64,000 nucleotides of DNA. Origin: Selaginella moellendorffii (taxonomy: Eukaryota > Streptophyta > Lycopodiopsida > Selaginellales > Selaginellaceae). The stretch spans positions 129,670 to 193,669 of the forward strand of contig NW_003314293.1 in assembly GCF_000143415.4 (NCBI RefSeq), given 5' to 3'. A program made the translations under genes and the position numbers. Shown in pieces: positions 11,901 through 22,599 of the stretch. Position 1 is the first letter of the stretch, and each line of letters begins with the position of its first letter. A model generated the notes under the pieces. The model ran no database searches and had not been told where the DNA came from. It saw nothing but the letters and a program-made list of their open reading frames with translations.

Positions 11901-13234
11901 TGTAAGCGACTAAATTTTCCATTCTACTTTAGTCACTTAACCACACCTCCAACCACTTAGAGGAGTCTCACTCACAACCTCCATAAGTTCTATTCTGGAC
12001 TTGGGGCTTGCTAGCCCTGAAAATGGCATCTATGCCACTTAACCTTTGCACTTGGTTCAAATGCTCTTTGTGTCTGATCCCATAATTTACACCCAAAGGT
12101 ACCACCGACATATTACCCCATTACACTAAGACCATACCCATTCACCTTTATCACACTAGTGTTCCAACACCACCTACATCACAGTCTTGTCTCTCAAAGA
12201 CTAAGCCATCTATCCATGAGTAATCATCCCAGATCCACTTTTTAGCATCCTTAGAATGTCTACAGACATGAGGAATAGCCTTCCTCAATATCCCTTTTTG
12301 GTCCCCATCAAGACCCTTTCTGTCCATGGCCATGTTCGCTAATATTGCCATTGAATCAAGTCCCACAAGCCTAACCATTAAATCCCACTGTCCTCTGGTA
12401 CTTCCTCACCATGTGATTGCATCCTTGGTCACTACATTAGAGGATTGCTCCTCTTCCTTTCCACAGTCTAAGACTTTAGGACAACATTTCAGAACACTGA
12501 GGCCCTATGTGAGCCTCATGGGTACTCTCCCCACCTTCTGCCTTTAGGTGCTCTAGCCATGGGGCTAAAGCGAGGTTCCATTGAACTACACTAGGTATCC
12601 AAGTAGGTAGTGCCACCCACGTTTGGATTGGGAGCATCAACCATTTAATCTCTTGGGGGAGTTAGAGTTGACTCTTGAACACTTCACCAAATTACCCCAC
12701 TTATCTATCTATATTCACTTTAGCTTTGGACTCCTCAGTGGATATATCATCACCCAACACATGGGCATAGCTTTTCTGGGTCACACTAGCCGTTTCTGGC
12801 CAAACTGACTCCACTGGGGTCCAACCCCCACACTCTCCCTATTATACTTCTGTAGCCCCCCCCCCTATGACCTCGGTCTCGGATTTGGACTCGATCTCAG
12901 TCTTAGATTCGGTTTTGGTCTCGGTCTCAGTCTCGTTTCCATCTCAGACTCCATTTCAGATCCATCTCGAACTCCATCTTGGGTCCATCTCAAACTCCAT
13001 CTCAGACTCCATCTTGGGTCCATCTCAAATCCATCTCAGACTCTATCTCGGACTCCATCTCGAGTCCATCTCGGGTCCATCTTGGCACTTCTACGCGTCA
13101 TGTGTTGATCTTCTTATGTCCCTTTTCTAGAGACTCACTTATTGCTTGCATTGAGCTCATTCCTTGAGCCCTTAGTTGGGAGTTCCACTCCTACTCTCGA
13201 TTTTTCAAGTTGGAGCTTTTAATCCAAACGTGTT
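11901..13234 (-). mobile_element. Family B LTR, copy 2, interrupted at 13234
   Basis: It starts TGTAAGCGACT next to a decayed PBS, matches 6270-6705 and then the reverse complement of 9440-10640, and contains a short tandem-repeat array (12864-13085). It breaks off at 13234 where a second LTR element is inserted, and its last 95 bp resume at 17358-17452. Excluding the insertion the LTR is about 1.43 kb. Confidence 0.65.
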
Positions 13235-15248
13235 TATCAGGAATGTGACTTCGGGTATCAAAAGATACTTGTCGGTCAGTCCTTACGAACACTCTTTCCT
13301 TACTACCATAACAGTAGGAGGTTGATACTGTTGGTTCCCTTCAGTAGCCCTTCTTGTCCAAGTGTTAGATTACTGGGCTTAGCATCTGTATTTAGTCAGA
13401 TGAACATAAGGTAGAATCTCTTATGCATTTCTAACTAAGCATTCTCAAACTGGCTCTTAGTTCTCTTTTGCTCTGTTTTGCACTGGTTTGGCAAGAACCT
13501 TCACATATTGAGACTAGTCCCTCAATAATGCTGGATGATATCTTTATCTTTCGATAAAGATAGTATTGATAGTTTGGTTGTAGCTTTATGTTATTGGTAT
13601 TTATACAGTTGCTAATTAGTAATTGTATTAATGTTCAAATGAACTAAGTGGCAAGTTAAGTTAGTTGTGTTCTAGATAAGATTGCTTAGTAGGGGTTGAG
13701 TTTTAACTTTTCTTTGAAAGATGATTCAGTCGTGGACTATGCTAGCTTTACCAGGGGAAGAGTTAGTGATCAATATTGGAATGTTTGAATCCTTATTGGA
13801 TTTGAGTTGGGATATATTGATCATTAATAATTCTTCTTGTGCTTGTTATGAAGTGAGTTACGTTTTGCTATAAATGAATTCATGGAGGATTGATTAAATG
13901 ATCACTTATTGAGCATAACTTCGTTGTGCTTTGCTTTTGGATTGATACAAATATACTCTTCATTAACTTTAGCATTATAAAGTTTAACTTATGGATGTGT
14001 TGAAGAGGATATTAATAGTTATACTATAATTTCTTCTTTAACATTGAAGTTAGTTCATGTGAAATTTATGATCATTATTAGGCAAGACTTGGCTATAGAC
14101 TTCTTCAAGCTTTTGATTCCTTGAATTTTCATGTTCATTGCTCCATTTGTTAGAAGTTGTTATGGAAGGCATTTTAACTCCATAACTTCGATGTTAAAGT
14201 TAGTATTTGCATCTAGCAATCATTGGTGATGATTGACTATCATCTAGGATAATTGATTATTCTTGCCAAAAAGTTTTGCTTGATTATTATTGATATAGAA
14301 TGATTTGTTATTCTTCGGAATGGTGGATTCTTTCTTCGATGATGATTATGCATTTATTCATTGATGGGATAATTGATGATCTTTCATGATAATTAGTTAT
14401 TCTCTTTGATTGTTTTTGGCTTTTTGCATTACTACATATTCTTTATGGTTTACTCTAGATGAGATATCAGTAGGATGTTGCTAATACTTACTTTGATTCC
14501 TTCGTATTATTGACTAGGATCTATTTAGATTGGATAGTGCAATAGTTAACATGAATGAGTGTTTGTTGATCTTACCGCATTCATTCTATTCTATTAATTG
14601 TTGCTTGAGTTAGTTCTGATAGATTGGATATTATTTCTTTCGGGTCATACATTTGCGAACATTTTGCTTGCTAGTCAATGATATTTTGTATTCTTTGAGT
14701 TGTCTTTCCTAAATTGTTTAGCATGCTATCTATAATCTTTGGTAGTTAAGTTTTATCATTGAGTTTTCTTGATGATACACTGGCTATTAAATTTTGTTGA
14801 ATAGTAATACCTTGTTTTCCAACTATAGTGATTTTGGTGGTTCCTGTACTCTAATACTCATTTATCGGATGATAACTTACTTGGAATACTTTCGTGTTCT
14901 AAACTAAGCTTTATTCACTGATAATTAAGTCTCTAAAATATCATTGTTTATAACTTTAATATTGTCCATCTATTGATCTTTGAGTTTAGGCCAATATAGG
15001 AAGACTAGCTTTGGCACTTTGTATGCATAGTGAAATCTTTAGTTATAGGGTAGTTACTATCGACTGGTCACATCATCTGCCTCTCTGTCGATGTTTTTTA
15101 TTCTGTTAAAAGGGCGTGATTGTGTAAACAACTTTAACTACCTATTTATAATAGTTTATTTAAACCTTACCAACAGGTTTAATTTCTTTGTTCATGAGGG
15201 TTGGGGCCTCTGGCTTCTCTCTCTATATCCTTGTGGGTAGAGGCGTAA

Positions 15249-15277
15249 GGGGGGGGGAGGGGGGGGGGGGGGGGGTG
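15249..15277 (+). promoter_or_regulatory. G-rich polypurine tract at gap edge
   Basis: A run of G broken by a single A abuts the gap at the place where the polypurine tract before the 3' LTR is expected. The equivalent minus-strand tracts lie at 36784-36798 and 40434-40450. Confidence 0.5.
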
Positions 15278-15591
15278 NNNNNNNNNNNNNNNNNNNNNNN
15301 NNNNNNNNNNNNNNNNNNNNNNNNNNNNNNNNNNNNNNNNNNNNNNNNNNNNNNNNNNNNNNNNNNNNNNNNNNNNNNNNNNNNNNNNNNNNNNNNNNNN
15401 NNNNNNNNNNNNNNNNNNNNNNNNNNNNNNNNNNNNNNNNNNNNNNNNNNNNNNNNNNNNNNNNNNNNNNNNNNNNNNNNNNNNNNNNNNNNNNNNNNNN
15501 NNNNNNNNNNNNNNNNNNNNNNNNNNNNNNNNNNNNNNNNNNNNNNNNNNNNNNNNNNNNNNNNNNNNNNNNNNNNNNNNNNNNNNNNNNN
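15278..15591. other. Assembly gap (N)
   Basis: 314 undetermined bases directly after a poly-G tract. The gap hides the junction between internal domain and 3' LTR of the old family A element. Frames drawn across it have no meaning. Confidence 0.98.
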
Positions 15592-15946
15592 GCGCTAAAG
15601 GCTTAGCTCGATTTTTATGAATGGCAAGTAGGAATAGTGGGTAAGTCAAGTATGGCTGACCAACCTAAAGCATAGTTTAACTCCCGTTTGCGTGCTTATC
15701 TTTGTTCTGCGTCCGATTTGGGTCTAAGCCCACATTGTACACCATGTTAGCTGGTGGAGTACCATATCCTCATGTTAGGCTACCAGTATGCTGAAATAAT
15801 ACCAGACTCTATTTGGCTTCGTTTTGCATGCTAGTCTTGGCATTGGGATATTGAATGCTCTAGGACTGTTCTAAGTTGCTCTGCGCTCCTATCCTTTCAC
15901 TCCTTGGGTTGTACATTTGGGAGTCATTCCATGATCCAGTGCCATT

Positions 15947-17076
15947 TGTCGCGAATGTGACTTCGGGTATCAAAAGTTACCTGTCGACCAGTCCTTACGG
16001 ACACTCTTACCTTACTGCCACGATGGCAGGAGGTCGGTATTGCTGGTTCCCTTTATTAGCCCCTCTTGTCCAAGTGTTAGCTTACTGGGCTTAGCATCTG
16101 TACTTAGCCAGATGAACATAAGGTAGGAACTCCTATGTGTTTCTAGCTGAGCATTCTCGGCCTGGCTCTTAGTTCTCTTTTGCTCTGTCTTGCACTGGCT
16201 TGGCAAGAACTCTCGCGTATTGAGATTAATCCCTCAATATCGCTGGATGATAGCTTACCGTGTCTGCCAAACACCCTCGCTATCATGCCCTTTGTGTTAG
16301 TCTCATTTCGGTCCCAAATGCTATTTATGGAAAGTGTCCAGATTTGCTCATTTGGCATATCTACGGAATGTAAAGATCGGCCTGAACACAATGGTGTTCG
16401 TCCCGTGTCCAAATTCACAATCTAAGGACATTCCATATTTAGTAAGTTTTGAGCTTGTCCCAGAGACTAACTCCAGATACTAAGGGAGGCTTGGGGTGAA
16501 AGCCCAAAGCGTGTGTTCCTCAAGGGGGGGGGCTATGGGGGGTTCCAAATGTATAGTAGGGATAGTGGGTAGGTCAGGCATGGCCGACCAACCTGAGGCA
16601 TAGTCTAGCTCCCGCTTGCGTGCCTGTCCTTGTTCTGCGTCCGGCTTGGGTCTAAGCCCAAGTTCCATTCCATGCTAGCTGGTGGAGTACCCATATCCTC
16701 ACGTTAGGCCACCGGTATGCCGAAATAGCGCTAGACTCCGTTTGGCTCCGTTTTGCGTGCTGGTCCTGGCATTGGGATGTTGGTTGCTTCAGGATTGTTC
16801 CAAGTCGCTCCGGGCCCCTATCCCTTTGCTCCTTGGGCTTTATGCTCGGGAGTTACTCCGTGGTTCGATTCCATCACTCCTTGGCTCCATGCTTGGGAGT
16901 TTGGCACCGTTCGTTCGTTCAATGGCTCAAGGCCCTGAACCTCGGGTTCCTATGGACACGTGGCATGTGACACGTGGCATCTGTCACGTGGCACAAAGAG
17001 GGTTTAGGTTCCGCTTCGTGGTGTTATCCTATGATAAATCACCATAGGATAAAGGGTGAAAACCACGTGCGCTACA
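15947..17076 (+). mobile_element. Solo LTR, family A
   Basis: A full 1130-bp LTR from TGTCGCGAATG to GTGCGCTACA, in the reverse orientation to the LTRs at 35-49 kb. It has no PBS, PPT or internal domain of its own. It is flanked by CATT on both sides (15943-15946 and 17077-17080), close to the 5-bp duplication expected if one C was lost. It sits inside an older LTR of the same family, whose halves lie at 15592-15946 and 17077-17357. Confidence 0.75.
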
Positions 17077-17452
17077 CATTGCTCCTTGGCTCCATACTTG
17101 GGAGTTTGGCACCATTCCTTTGTTCAGTGGCCCAAAGCTCTAAAACTCAGGTTCCATACCACTATCTTTTGGACACGTGGCATATGGTATGTGGCATGTG
17201 ACACATGGCACATGAAGGGTTTAGATTTTGCTTCATGGTTATTCTATAATAAATCACCATAGGATAAAGGGTGGCACATGAAGGGTTTAGATTTCGCTTC
17301 ATGGTTATTCTATAATAAATCACCATAGGATAAAGGGTAAAAATCACGTGTGCTATAATGTTATACTCATTTGGCTTCCACTTCGACCACTTCCATATAG
17401 CACTCTTTCGGGTCTACTTTTGGGGCTTTGGGATAATGGGTATGTGTCTATA

Positions 17453-18100
17453 ACTCATTCTTAAATCTATTATACATCCATACATAAGAAAAATTAAATA
17501 CCAAATATAATACCATTATGTGTTTGCAAGTAGTCCTGCCATATCAAAAGCAAGATCTTGCAGAAATATATGGCACTACTCTTGAAGCACTAGAGCTTCT
17601 CTAGTAACATGATCTAAAATTTCATATATATAAGGAGCTCTAGTTCAACTTCACTAGAGCCCCCAATAGAGAGAGGATTATTATGTGAAGATGAAGGTGG
17701 ACTGTTGGTAAAATTTAAGGATGGAGGTGGAGATTGATATGAAATGAGGGGAATAAGTACAAGTAACAATGACTTTCTTTCAAACCATTTCTATACAAAC
17801 TTTCAAGGAGCTCAAGGAGAACAAGAAAACTATAGTGACTATAACTTTTCTTGATAGTTTATATACTAAGTTTTAGTCTTGGGAATGAGGTTTATTTATT
17901 ATAATACTGATAATACTCAAATTCATAAAATGTTAATTTTGGAAATCATAATCATATTTTACTTATAAACATAAGAGCTTTTAAAATTCTAGATTATTGT
18001 GTATATACATGCTCTATTATTCTGATGAAAACTTACTCCACTACACATACTACACTTATACCAATTTTCTAAAGTGGATACACTGCCTCTAGCAACGTGA
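17453..18100. other. AT-rich gene-free stretch
   Basis: No credible ORF or RNA gene; simple AT-rich sequence between the family B LTR tail and a foldback. Confidence 0.45.
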
Positions 18101-18816
18101 GGAACCAGTCCCAAAGGTTGATAGGCAAACTCACATTTACCACATCAGTATCTTTTTAAAAATTTGATAGGGATATAATTGTTTCTAGTAAGAAGTTTGG
18201 GCTGCCTAAGCTTTTCCTTCTCCTTTGTCAGCTACCTCAAGGCATTCACAATCACCTTTCTTCCATTCTTTACTTGTCTATTATATTTGTTTTTCTTAAA
18301 TAGGAGTAAAGATATGCCAGACACAATGTAAGGAGCATAAGCCAATAGGATGTAAGGATTCTAATGAAATGTTTTCACCTTTGCCCTTAAAATGGATTTG
18401 ATATTATTTTTTCTTTTAATTTAAATGAGAGTTTAAATGGCTAGAGAGGTCATCATTTGCTACTTCTTGAATATACTTTGTAGGTATTTCTCCTACACCT
18501 TATGTCTGGAGTATCTTTGCTCCTATTTAAGAAAAATGTTTTTAGATAAATTTTGCAAGTTGTTCATGCAATTGCTTCTGAACTTCCCATTGCATCTAGT
18601 GCTTGCCTGCCACACACATGAGGAAAAACAAATATAATAAACAAGCAAAGAATGGAAGAAAGGTGATTGTGAATGCCTTGAGGTAGTTGACAAAGGAGAA
18701 AGAAAAGCTTAGCGAGCCCAAACTTCTTAAAAGAAACAATTATATCCCTATCAAATTTTTAAAAAATACTGATGTAGTAAATATGAGTCTGCCCATTGAC
18801 CTTTGGGAGTGGTTCA
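18101..18816. repeat. Foldback: about 196-bp inverted repeat with 320-bp spacer
   Basis: The left arm (18101-18296) is the reverse complement of the right arm (18621-18816) over almost its whole length, including shared blocks such as GGCATTCACAATCACCTTTC. Mismatches and small indels are few. The spacer is unrelated AT-rich DNA. It could be a foldback/MITE-like transposon or a hairpin RNA source; no terminal duplication was identified. Confidence 0.7.
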
Positions 18817-19054
18817 TGGCTTTCATGAAGTGGTTATGGAGCTCATGATGCTACTCTACCATGGGGGCATCCTTCAAGTTCATTCACATTCTTTCCTTCA
18901 CAATCATAAATCAATGGCTATGGTTTCCAATGGCATTTTGTGCTTAAATCTGACCCTTTTCTACTTCATTTCTTTGCATGCCGTTTTTACTATAACATTC
19001 TACTATCTTAAATTTTTTTAACAATGAATTTTGAAATAATTTTGAATATCAAAA

Positions 19055-19477
19055 TCATATAAAATGACAGTCTTGTAGCAAATTTAATTGTGAAAGTTCA
19101 GTACGTCTTATTTCTACTGATAAAAATAAAGATCGATCTACTAGTGTAACAAAACCCCCACTACGACGTGTAATACAATGTTCTTTTATAAATTTTATAG
19201 CTTCTAAAATATCATTTCTAGTTTCTATAAGATTACGAGTTCTTCTTCTTGTTACTAATAAAGCAAATTTAAGATTTATAGAGCTTTCTCTATACCTCAT
19301 TTGAAATGGATTTCTATACCATTGATTTAATATATTTGTTGAAGCTTGACAATATTCATTATCACTAATTCTTAAATGTCTTCCTCTCATATAACAAGAT
19401 TCAATTGCAGAGCTTGAATAACAAAGAGATTTTATAAAACTATTTACTAGAAATAATAATAATATATTAAAATACAT
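19055..19477 (-). CDS. Unidentified AT-rich 140-codon ORF
   Basis: An open frame of 140 codons in DNA that is only about 28% G+C, where stops should be frequent. The translation begins with a hydrophobic stretch (residues 1-22, possible signal or membrane segment), then a polar region rich in Arg, Asn, Ser and Glu with no low-complexity repeats, including a basic VTRRRTRN stretch. I do not recognise a family. Codon use is strongly A/T-ending, unlike the gene islands, so a fragment of organellar or foreign AT-rich DNA is possible. It may also be a chance frame. Confidence 0.3.
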   Translation of the reverse strand: MYFNILLLFLVNSFIKSLCYSSSAIESCYMRGRHLRISDNEYCQASTNILNQWYRNPFQMRYRESSINLKFALLVTRRRTRNLIETRNDILEAIKFIKEHCITRRSGGFVTLVDRSLFLSVEIRRTELSQLNLLQDCHFI

Positions 19478-19793
19478 ATTTATATATTATGATAATATTT
19501 AATAAAAGTAAAAAAATTATTTTTAAAAAAAGTATGGATATGAGAGCTCAGAATACCAAAATGTGCATATTTGTATTAGCCTGAAACACTAACTTATATA
19601 TAAAAGAGCAAGTGCTCCGGATTGAATTCAATCTAACACTTATCAAAATCCCACTAAAGTAATATTAGTAAAGAACACCATAACCAAACACTTGGACCTT
19701 ATATAGATAATTACATAGATGAGAACTATTGCTAACACCTACATTGAGTTTTTATCTATTAACTATTCCTTATATACATAGTTATATATGTGG

Positions 19794-19869
<76 letters not shown>

Positions 19870-20532
19870 CTTAAACTCTAACTCTATGTGTATGTTGGAA
19901 TATGGGAAGAACTATATTAATTATGGTCCAAGACTAAGTTCAAACTTAATTAGATGGTCCATAGTTTACACTAATTAATTTCATAGAAATATATAGAATT
20001 TCAAAAGGATGTCTGTTCTATGAGAATCTTTGTGTGACATGAGGTTGGACGAGGTACGCCTAGTTAGCAGACGTCCAGATATAAGTGTCCTGGCGTACCA
20101 CCCGGTTCAACATGCACCCGATTGGACCATTCGATACGTCCGGCCCGAATCAACCTCGTCTCCACTTGCACACTTGCACGCACGGTCATCTAGCTTCGCA
20201 ATTAAATGCCTCTGCAAAATATACTGTTGATGAAAATTTAACAGAAAGAGAGAATTCATATTATCATTTTCTTTTCCAAACTATGGTGGACGAGAACGAA
20301 CACGTCCTTGTGAGAGGAGTCTTGTGCGATGTTGAAAACTTTGCCCCCCCTCGGCAACTTAAACGCGGGGAGCTGCAACTGGACTGACCTCTAGGAAAAC
20401 AATTCTGGCCAATCCAACCAACGCAGCAGCTAAAACCTCCTAGTCTACGAACTCGAAAAAAGAGAGAAAAAAAAAATACAGACCCTTGTCGAAAGAGTTT
20501 GATGATGCAAAGTTGGTGTGTTCTTCCGCTTT
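19478..20532. other. Gene-free stretch with microsatellite
   Basis: AT-rich to 20000, then more balanced sequence approaching the protease gene on the minus strand, probably including its 3' UTR. No credible gene. Confidence 0.5.
19801..19868. repeat. (TA)34 microsatellite
   Basis: An uninterrupted TA dinucleotide run of 68 bp. Confidence 0.95.
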
Positions 20533-21945
20533 TCAATCCATGACGCAATTCGCTGGAGCAAAGCCGATCCTGGAGCGCTCGAGGTCGTGCTCGATCAAGT
20601 AATCCTGCTGCTGGTAGTTTCCAATCACGTTAACTCCGCCCTGCGCGACCGCCCCGGCATTCACGAACGCCAGGCAGATGGTCACCACTTGCGGCGTCCT
20701 GGCCAAAGGTACCCACACACTCGCTTCTCGGAGCTCCATGTCTACGTTGTTCTTGAAGTGGAGCGTGACGAGCGGAGCCGTTGGTAGCCTCGCGTCACCG
20801 GCAGCTACGTCGTAGCACAGCTCCTTTGTAAAATCACTTCCGCTCGTTCGATTGAGGTGTAAGACCCGGCGTCCAAACGCTTCCACCAGTGCTGTGTGAG
20901 CCGGCTCCACCAGGAAAGACACCGTCGTTCCAGAGTCGAAATAAGTTCCACCGTTCCCGAGCCTGTCGATCTTGAATGCCGAGCGTGGGATGTGGAGCAG
21001 CTCCCCCCCGACACTTATTCCTTGCAAGCCGACGTAGTAGAAGTCGACGATACTCGCAATTGGAGGCTCCTGCTCCAGAGATAGATACTGGAAGTGGTGC
21101 GCTGGAATTCCCGAGTCCCCGAAAATTATAACTCCGGACGAGTTGAGATGCTCTGCTCGGTTCGGGAAGCAGTAGGAGAACCTGTCCGATAGCCCGCTCT
21201 TACTCCGGCTCCCAATCTGAGCGGGAAACGAGAAACTCCCCCGGTTGAGTCCCAGAGTTCCCGACGAAAAGTCTACCGGACGCTGGAGGTCTTTGCTTGC
21301 GCAGCCGAATATCACGTCCCCCAGGGTCGACGCCGCTCCATCCCAGCTCTGCAGGCTGAAAATCTCCCGGGCGATGACACCGTACGCCTCGCTTCCGTCC
21401 AAGTATGCCACTTGGAAGCTGCACGAGCCTGTGGACCGGTTGCAAGCGCTCTGGAATCCCAACTTGCTGCGGCCGAGGCACACCGAGGAGGTGCAAGGCT
21501 CGGAGATGAAAGACGACGACAGCCCCGGATTGAAAGGCGGAACTTTGGTGGGAGAACAGTTGGTGCACGACGTCCCCTGGACCCAAGTTAGCTCGCTTGC
21601 GGTGTCAACCAACAGAAGGACTTCCCTGGGAGGCGTACCAATCTTCGTTTGCATGTAGTAAGCGGTGGTGAGCTGAGCGAGTGACGAAACCGGATCTTCA
21701 CGCGACTTTGACACTTCATGTTGCCTCTCAACCTGTGCCTGGGCCGTTCTTCTCGACCGCGACAATTCTCTTCCCGTTATGCTGAAGCATCTGGCTCGAG
21801 GAGCAGCAGCATCATTTGGCGAGCTGAGAAGAAGCGATCGCAAATGGAGACGATCGGGTCGGCCGGTGGTATTCCAGCAGCTTACCTGCATTAGCAGCAG
21901 GAGCAGGAGCAAGTAAATCAGGAGGATGATTGCTGATGCATGCAT
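20533..21945 (-). CDS. Pepsin-like aspartic protease (family A1), atypical first motif
   Basis: Single-exon gene for a secreted or vacuolar plant A1 protease of the nepenthesin/CND41-like group. The frame is open from 21987 (484 aa). I prefer the third Met (residue 15, at 21945), because it directly precedes a strongly hydrophobic signal peptide (about residues 18-35), giving 470 aa. In 484-aa numbering: a pro-region to about 105; the first catalytic motif VDTASELTW with Asp128; a flap-region Tyr near 195; cysteine pairs typical of the plant-specific insert (C141, C144, C165, C170, C182, C189); and the second motif FDSGTTVSF with Asp351. The C-terminal NVIGNYQQQ and IGFAP match the family. 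The canonical DTG(S/T) is DTAS here, with Ala for the usual Gly; such variants occur in plant homologues, so loss of activity cannot be assumed. Substrate unknown. Confidence 0.9.
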   Translation of the reverse strand: MHASAIILLIYLLLLLLLMQVSCWNTTGRPDRLHLRSLLLSSPNDAAAPRARCFSITGRELSRSRRTAQAQVERQHEVSKSREDPVSSLAQLTTAYYMQTKIGTPPREVLLLVDTASELTWVQGTSCTNCSPTKVPPFNPGLSSSFISEPCTSSVCLGRSKLGFQSACNRSTGSCSFQVAYLDGSEAYGVIAREIFSLQSWDGAASTLGDVIFGCASKDLQRPVDFSSGTLGLNRGSFSFPAQIGSRSKSGLSDRFSYCFPNRAEHLNSSGVIIFGDSGIPAHHFQYLSLEQEPPIASIVDFYYVGLQGISVGGELLHIPRSAFKIDRLGNGGTYFDSGTTVSFLVEPAHTALVEAFGRRVLHLNRTSGSDFTKELCYDVAAGDARLPTAPLVTLHFKNNVDMELREASVWVPLARTPQVVTICLAFVNAGAVAQGGVNVIGNYQQQDYLIEHDLERSRIGFAPANCVMD

Positions 21946-22599
21946 TCTAACAGCCACACAATCAAGCAGCATCTTCACCAAGCTCATGAATGCCTTATCA
22001 ACGAGGAGAAAACCAACTTAAACAAATTGCAAGAGAGAAACTTACGAGGATCTATATTGCGTGACGACGATTCCTTGCTCGGCTCGGCTCGACCGCTCGT
22101 GTAGAAAAACCCCGCTGCAAGCGATTGACCAAGCGAATTCTCTGGACGACTTCTACCATGTTTCCAAGGGATTTAAGACCTGGTTGCGTTGTTTCCAAAG
22201 GATCTGCAGCTGAATTTTGTGAGAATGATTATGAACTGCGGTTGCCAACGAAAATATATATCAGGCAAATGATTGTACGGTTGCCGCGAGTTAAAGCCAA
22301 GCCTGCGCAAGCGGTCATGTCCATCACTGAGAGAAACAGCGGATTATTTCCAGTAAATTCAGAAATAAACAAAACAGTAGCTTACAGATTAGACAAGAGC
22401 ATGACGTTTTGACCATGTGTGAAGTTTAATCAGCATGACGTTTGTGTCGAACGCCGACGAATCTCTTAGTTCTGCCAGAACTACAAGCAAAAAGGTGTTA
22501 CATACAGATATGAAAATGCTGTACACAAACGGAAGACTCCCTCGCAGATTCGAAGGACAAGGCGAGCACTCAAGCCTGGGTCAGCCTACAACGATTTCT
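21946..22599. other. Intergenic: protease promoter and ARP2 3' flank
   Basis: About 650 bp between the aspartic protease start and the ARP2 stop codon, both on the minus strand. No further gene recognised. Confidence 0.6.

Larger units (their letters stand above)
13235..17357 (+). mobile_element. Old plus-strand LTR retrotransposon relic, family A
   Basis: The left end (from 13235) matches the LTR start TGTCGCGAATGTGAC of the family at 35-49 kb, in decayed form. The right end (ACGTGTGCTATA, ending 17357) matches the LTR end ACGTGCGCTACA. Flanking bases GTGTT (13230-13234) and ATGTT (17358-17362) are a near-perfect 5-bp target duplication in a family B LTR. Only about 330 bp of the 5' LTR remains; internal sequence (about 13570-15260) is the reverse complement of the internal domains at 36.8-42.4 kb; an assembly gap and a solo LTR interrupt the 3' part. 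No gag/pol frame. Confidence 0.7.

Noticed and set aside
15179-15649. ORFs spanning the first gap
   Set aside because: Most of the translation is undetermined bases; the flanks are retroelement sequence.
19790-19978. Tyr/Ile-repeat ORF
   Set aside because: Translation of the TA microsatellite.
20533-21014. Plus- and minus-strand ORFs overlapping the protease gene
   Set aside because: Shadow frames of a well-supported single-exon gene.
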